Below are positions 5,978 to 6,663 of a DNA stretch of 6,663 nt, in pieces. Source of the stretch: an uncultured Eubacteriales bacterium. Lineage in GTDB: Bacteria; Bacillota; Clostridia; Oscillospirales; Acutalibacteraceae. The first letter of the stretch is position 1. Every line of letters starts with the position of its first letter. Under the pieces are notes generated by a model. That model did no database searches and was not told where the DNA came from. It saw only the letters and a program-made list of their open reading frames with translations. The stretch spans positions 1 to 6,663 of the forward strand of contig CAKUME010000062.1 in assembly GCA_934667575.1 (NCBI GenBank), read 5' to 3'. A program made the position numbers and the translations under genes.

Positions 5978-6643
5978 TCAGTGCGTGAAGCCCGGGTGAC
6001 GGCCGGTCATCTTCATCTGATTGCGCACCACCATCAGCTTGTCAAGCTCTTCCTTCGTCAGCTCCTTAATACCGCCGATCTGGGTGGCCAGGAAGGTGAT
6101 CTTGGCAAAGTATTCAATCTCGTCCATCACGAAAAACGCCTTGTTCAGCGTGTTGCCCACCGACAGCGCGCCGTGGTTCTGGAGCAGGAACGCATCGTGA
6201 TCCTGAATGTAGGGCGCGAGCGAATCCGGAATTTCCATGGTGGAGGGGGTGCCATAGGCGCACACCGGCACAAAGCCCAGCGTGAGCATGGCCTCGGGCA
6301 GGATCAGCTTGTCGAGCTGCTTGTTGCACACCGCATAGGCCGTGGCAATCGGCGGATGCGCATGCACCACCGCGCCCACGTCCGGGCGCTGCTGATAAAC
6401 GCGCAGGTGCATCTTGATCTCGGAGGAAGGATTCAGCTCGCCCTCGAGCTTGTTGCCCTGGCCGTCGATCTTCACGATCATATCCGGGGTCATATAGCCC
6501 TTGGAAACGCCGGTGGGGGTGCAGTAATATTCATTCGGGCCAACCTTGACCGAAATGTTGCCGTCGTTCGCCGCCACAAAGCCCTTGGAATAGATCCGAG
6601 CGCCAATGTCGCAAATTTGCTTTTTAATTTCCATTGCATCCAT
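5978..6643 (-). CDS. Zinc-dependent class II aldolase, FucA/AraD superfamily
   Basis: A 221-residue cytosolic enzyme (E. coli FucA has 215). The zinc site is visible as H94 and H96 (VVHAHPP), H157 (LLQNHGALSVG) and the Glu of SSE (E75). Phosphate-binding elements are GN at 28-29 (AANDGNISVK), TPTG at 42-45 and SS at 73-74. Family members cleave or epimerise phosphorylated sugars such as L-fuculose-1-phosphate, which yields dihydroxyacetone phosphate and L-lactaldehyde. By my alignment from memory the FucA tyrosine at 113 is replaced (around L120), and there is a short insertion before LPEAM. The exact substrate is therefore open, and L-fuculose-, L-ribulose- or L-rhamnulose-type phosphates or sugar-acid derivatives are all possible. 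The start at 6643 is supported by a good ribosome site; an in-frame ATG three codons in (6634) is less well placed. The promoter lies beyond the window. Confidence 0.93.
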   Translation of the reverse strand: MDAMEIKKQICDIGARIYSKGFVAANDGNISVKVGPNEYYCTPTGVSKGYMTPDMIVKIDGQGNKLEGELNPSSEIKMHLRVYQQRPDVGAVVHAHPPIATAYAVCNKQLDKLILPEAMLTLGFVPVCAYGTPSTMEIPDSLAPYIQDHDAFLLQNHGALSVGNTLNKAFFVMDEIEYFAKITFLATQIGGIKELTKEELDKLMVVRNQMKMTGRHPGFTH

Positions 6644-6651
6644 AACAAATA

Positions 6652-6660
6652 CTCTCCCTT
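6652..6660 (-). promoter_or_regulatory. Ribosome binding site of the aldolase
   Basis: Read on the - strand, AAGGGAGAG precedes the ATG at 6643, with the GGGAG core 10 nt away. This supports the first of the two closely spaced in-frame ATG codons. Confidence 0.7.
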
Positions 6661-6663
6661 ATT

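Noticed and set aside
1..6663. CRISPR arrays, tRNA or rRNA genes, insertion sequences, phage genes, riboswitches
   Set aside because: No regularly spaced repeats, cloverleaf-like segments, transposase or integrase motifs, or long structured leaders were found on reading through. The gaps between genes are all under 180 nt.

Overview
The window looks like a carbohydrate-use neighbourhood of a GC-rich member of the Bacillota, most likely a gut-type Clostridia (Oscillospirales-like). This is an inference. It rests on strong purine-rich Shine-Dalgarno sites, a GTG/TTG-type start, a consensus housekeeping promoter, heavy use of GC-ending codons, and LplB/YtcP-type oligosaccharide permeases, which are common in that group. 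No marker gene fixes the species.

Layout: (1) 1-1454 holds the end of one ABC-importer membrane gene and a complete second one, both on the + strand and 17 nt apart, closed by an intrinsic terminator at 1486-1517. (2) 1518-2726 holds ychF, a housekeeping translation-associated ATPase, with its own promoter at 1560-1588. The promoter shows that translation starts at 1632 and not at the upstream in-frame start. (3) 2801-4993 encodes a 730-residue protein without a signal peptide. It appears to have an N-terminal beta-rich half and a C-terminal half like an (alpha/alpha)6-barrel glycosidase or lyase. I cannot place it in a named family, and it is the most interesting gene here. (4) 5104-5877 encodes a DUF1624/HGSNAT-type multi-pass membrane acyltransferase-like protein, probably starting at a TTG. 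(5) 5978-6643, on the - strand and converging with (4), encodes a zinc-dependent class II aldolase (FucA/AraD superfamily). A GC-rich hairpin in the gap could terminate its transcript.

How the genes could work together (inference): the permeases import an oligosaccharide, the cytosolic 730-residue enzyme cleaves it, and the aldolase splits a phosphorylated deoxy-sugar or related acid released from it. ychF is an unrelated gene lying inside this neighbourhood. The DUF1624 protein could modify cell-surface or imported sugars, but nothing in the sequence ties it to the pathway. There is no sign of CRISPR, phage, insertion sequence, tRNA or rRNA. I see no clearly new multi-gene system; the unassigned enzyme is the best lead.
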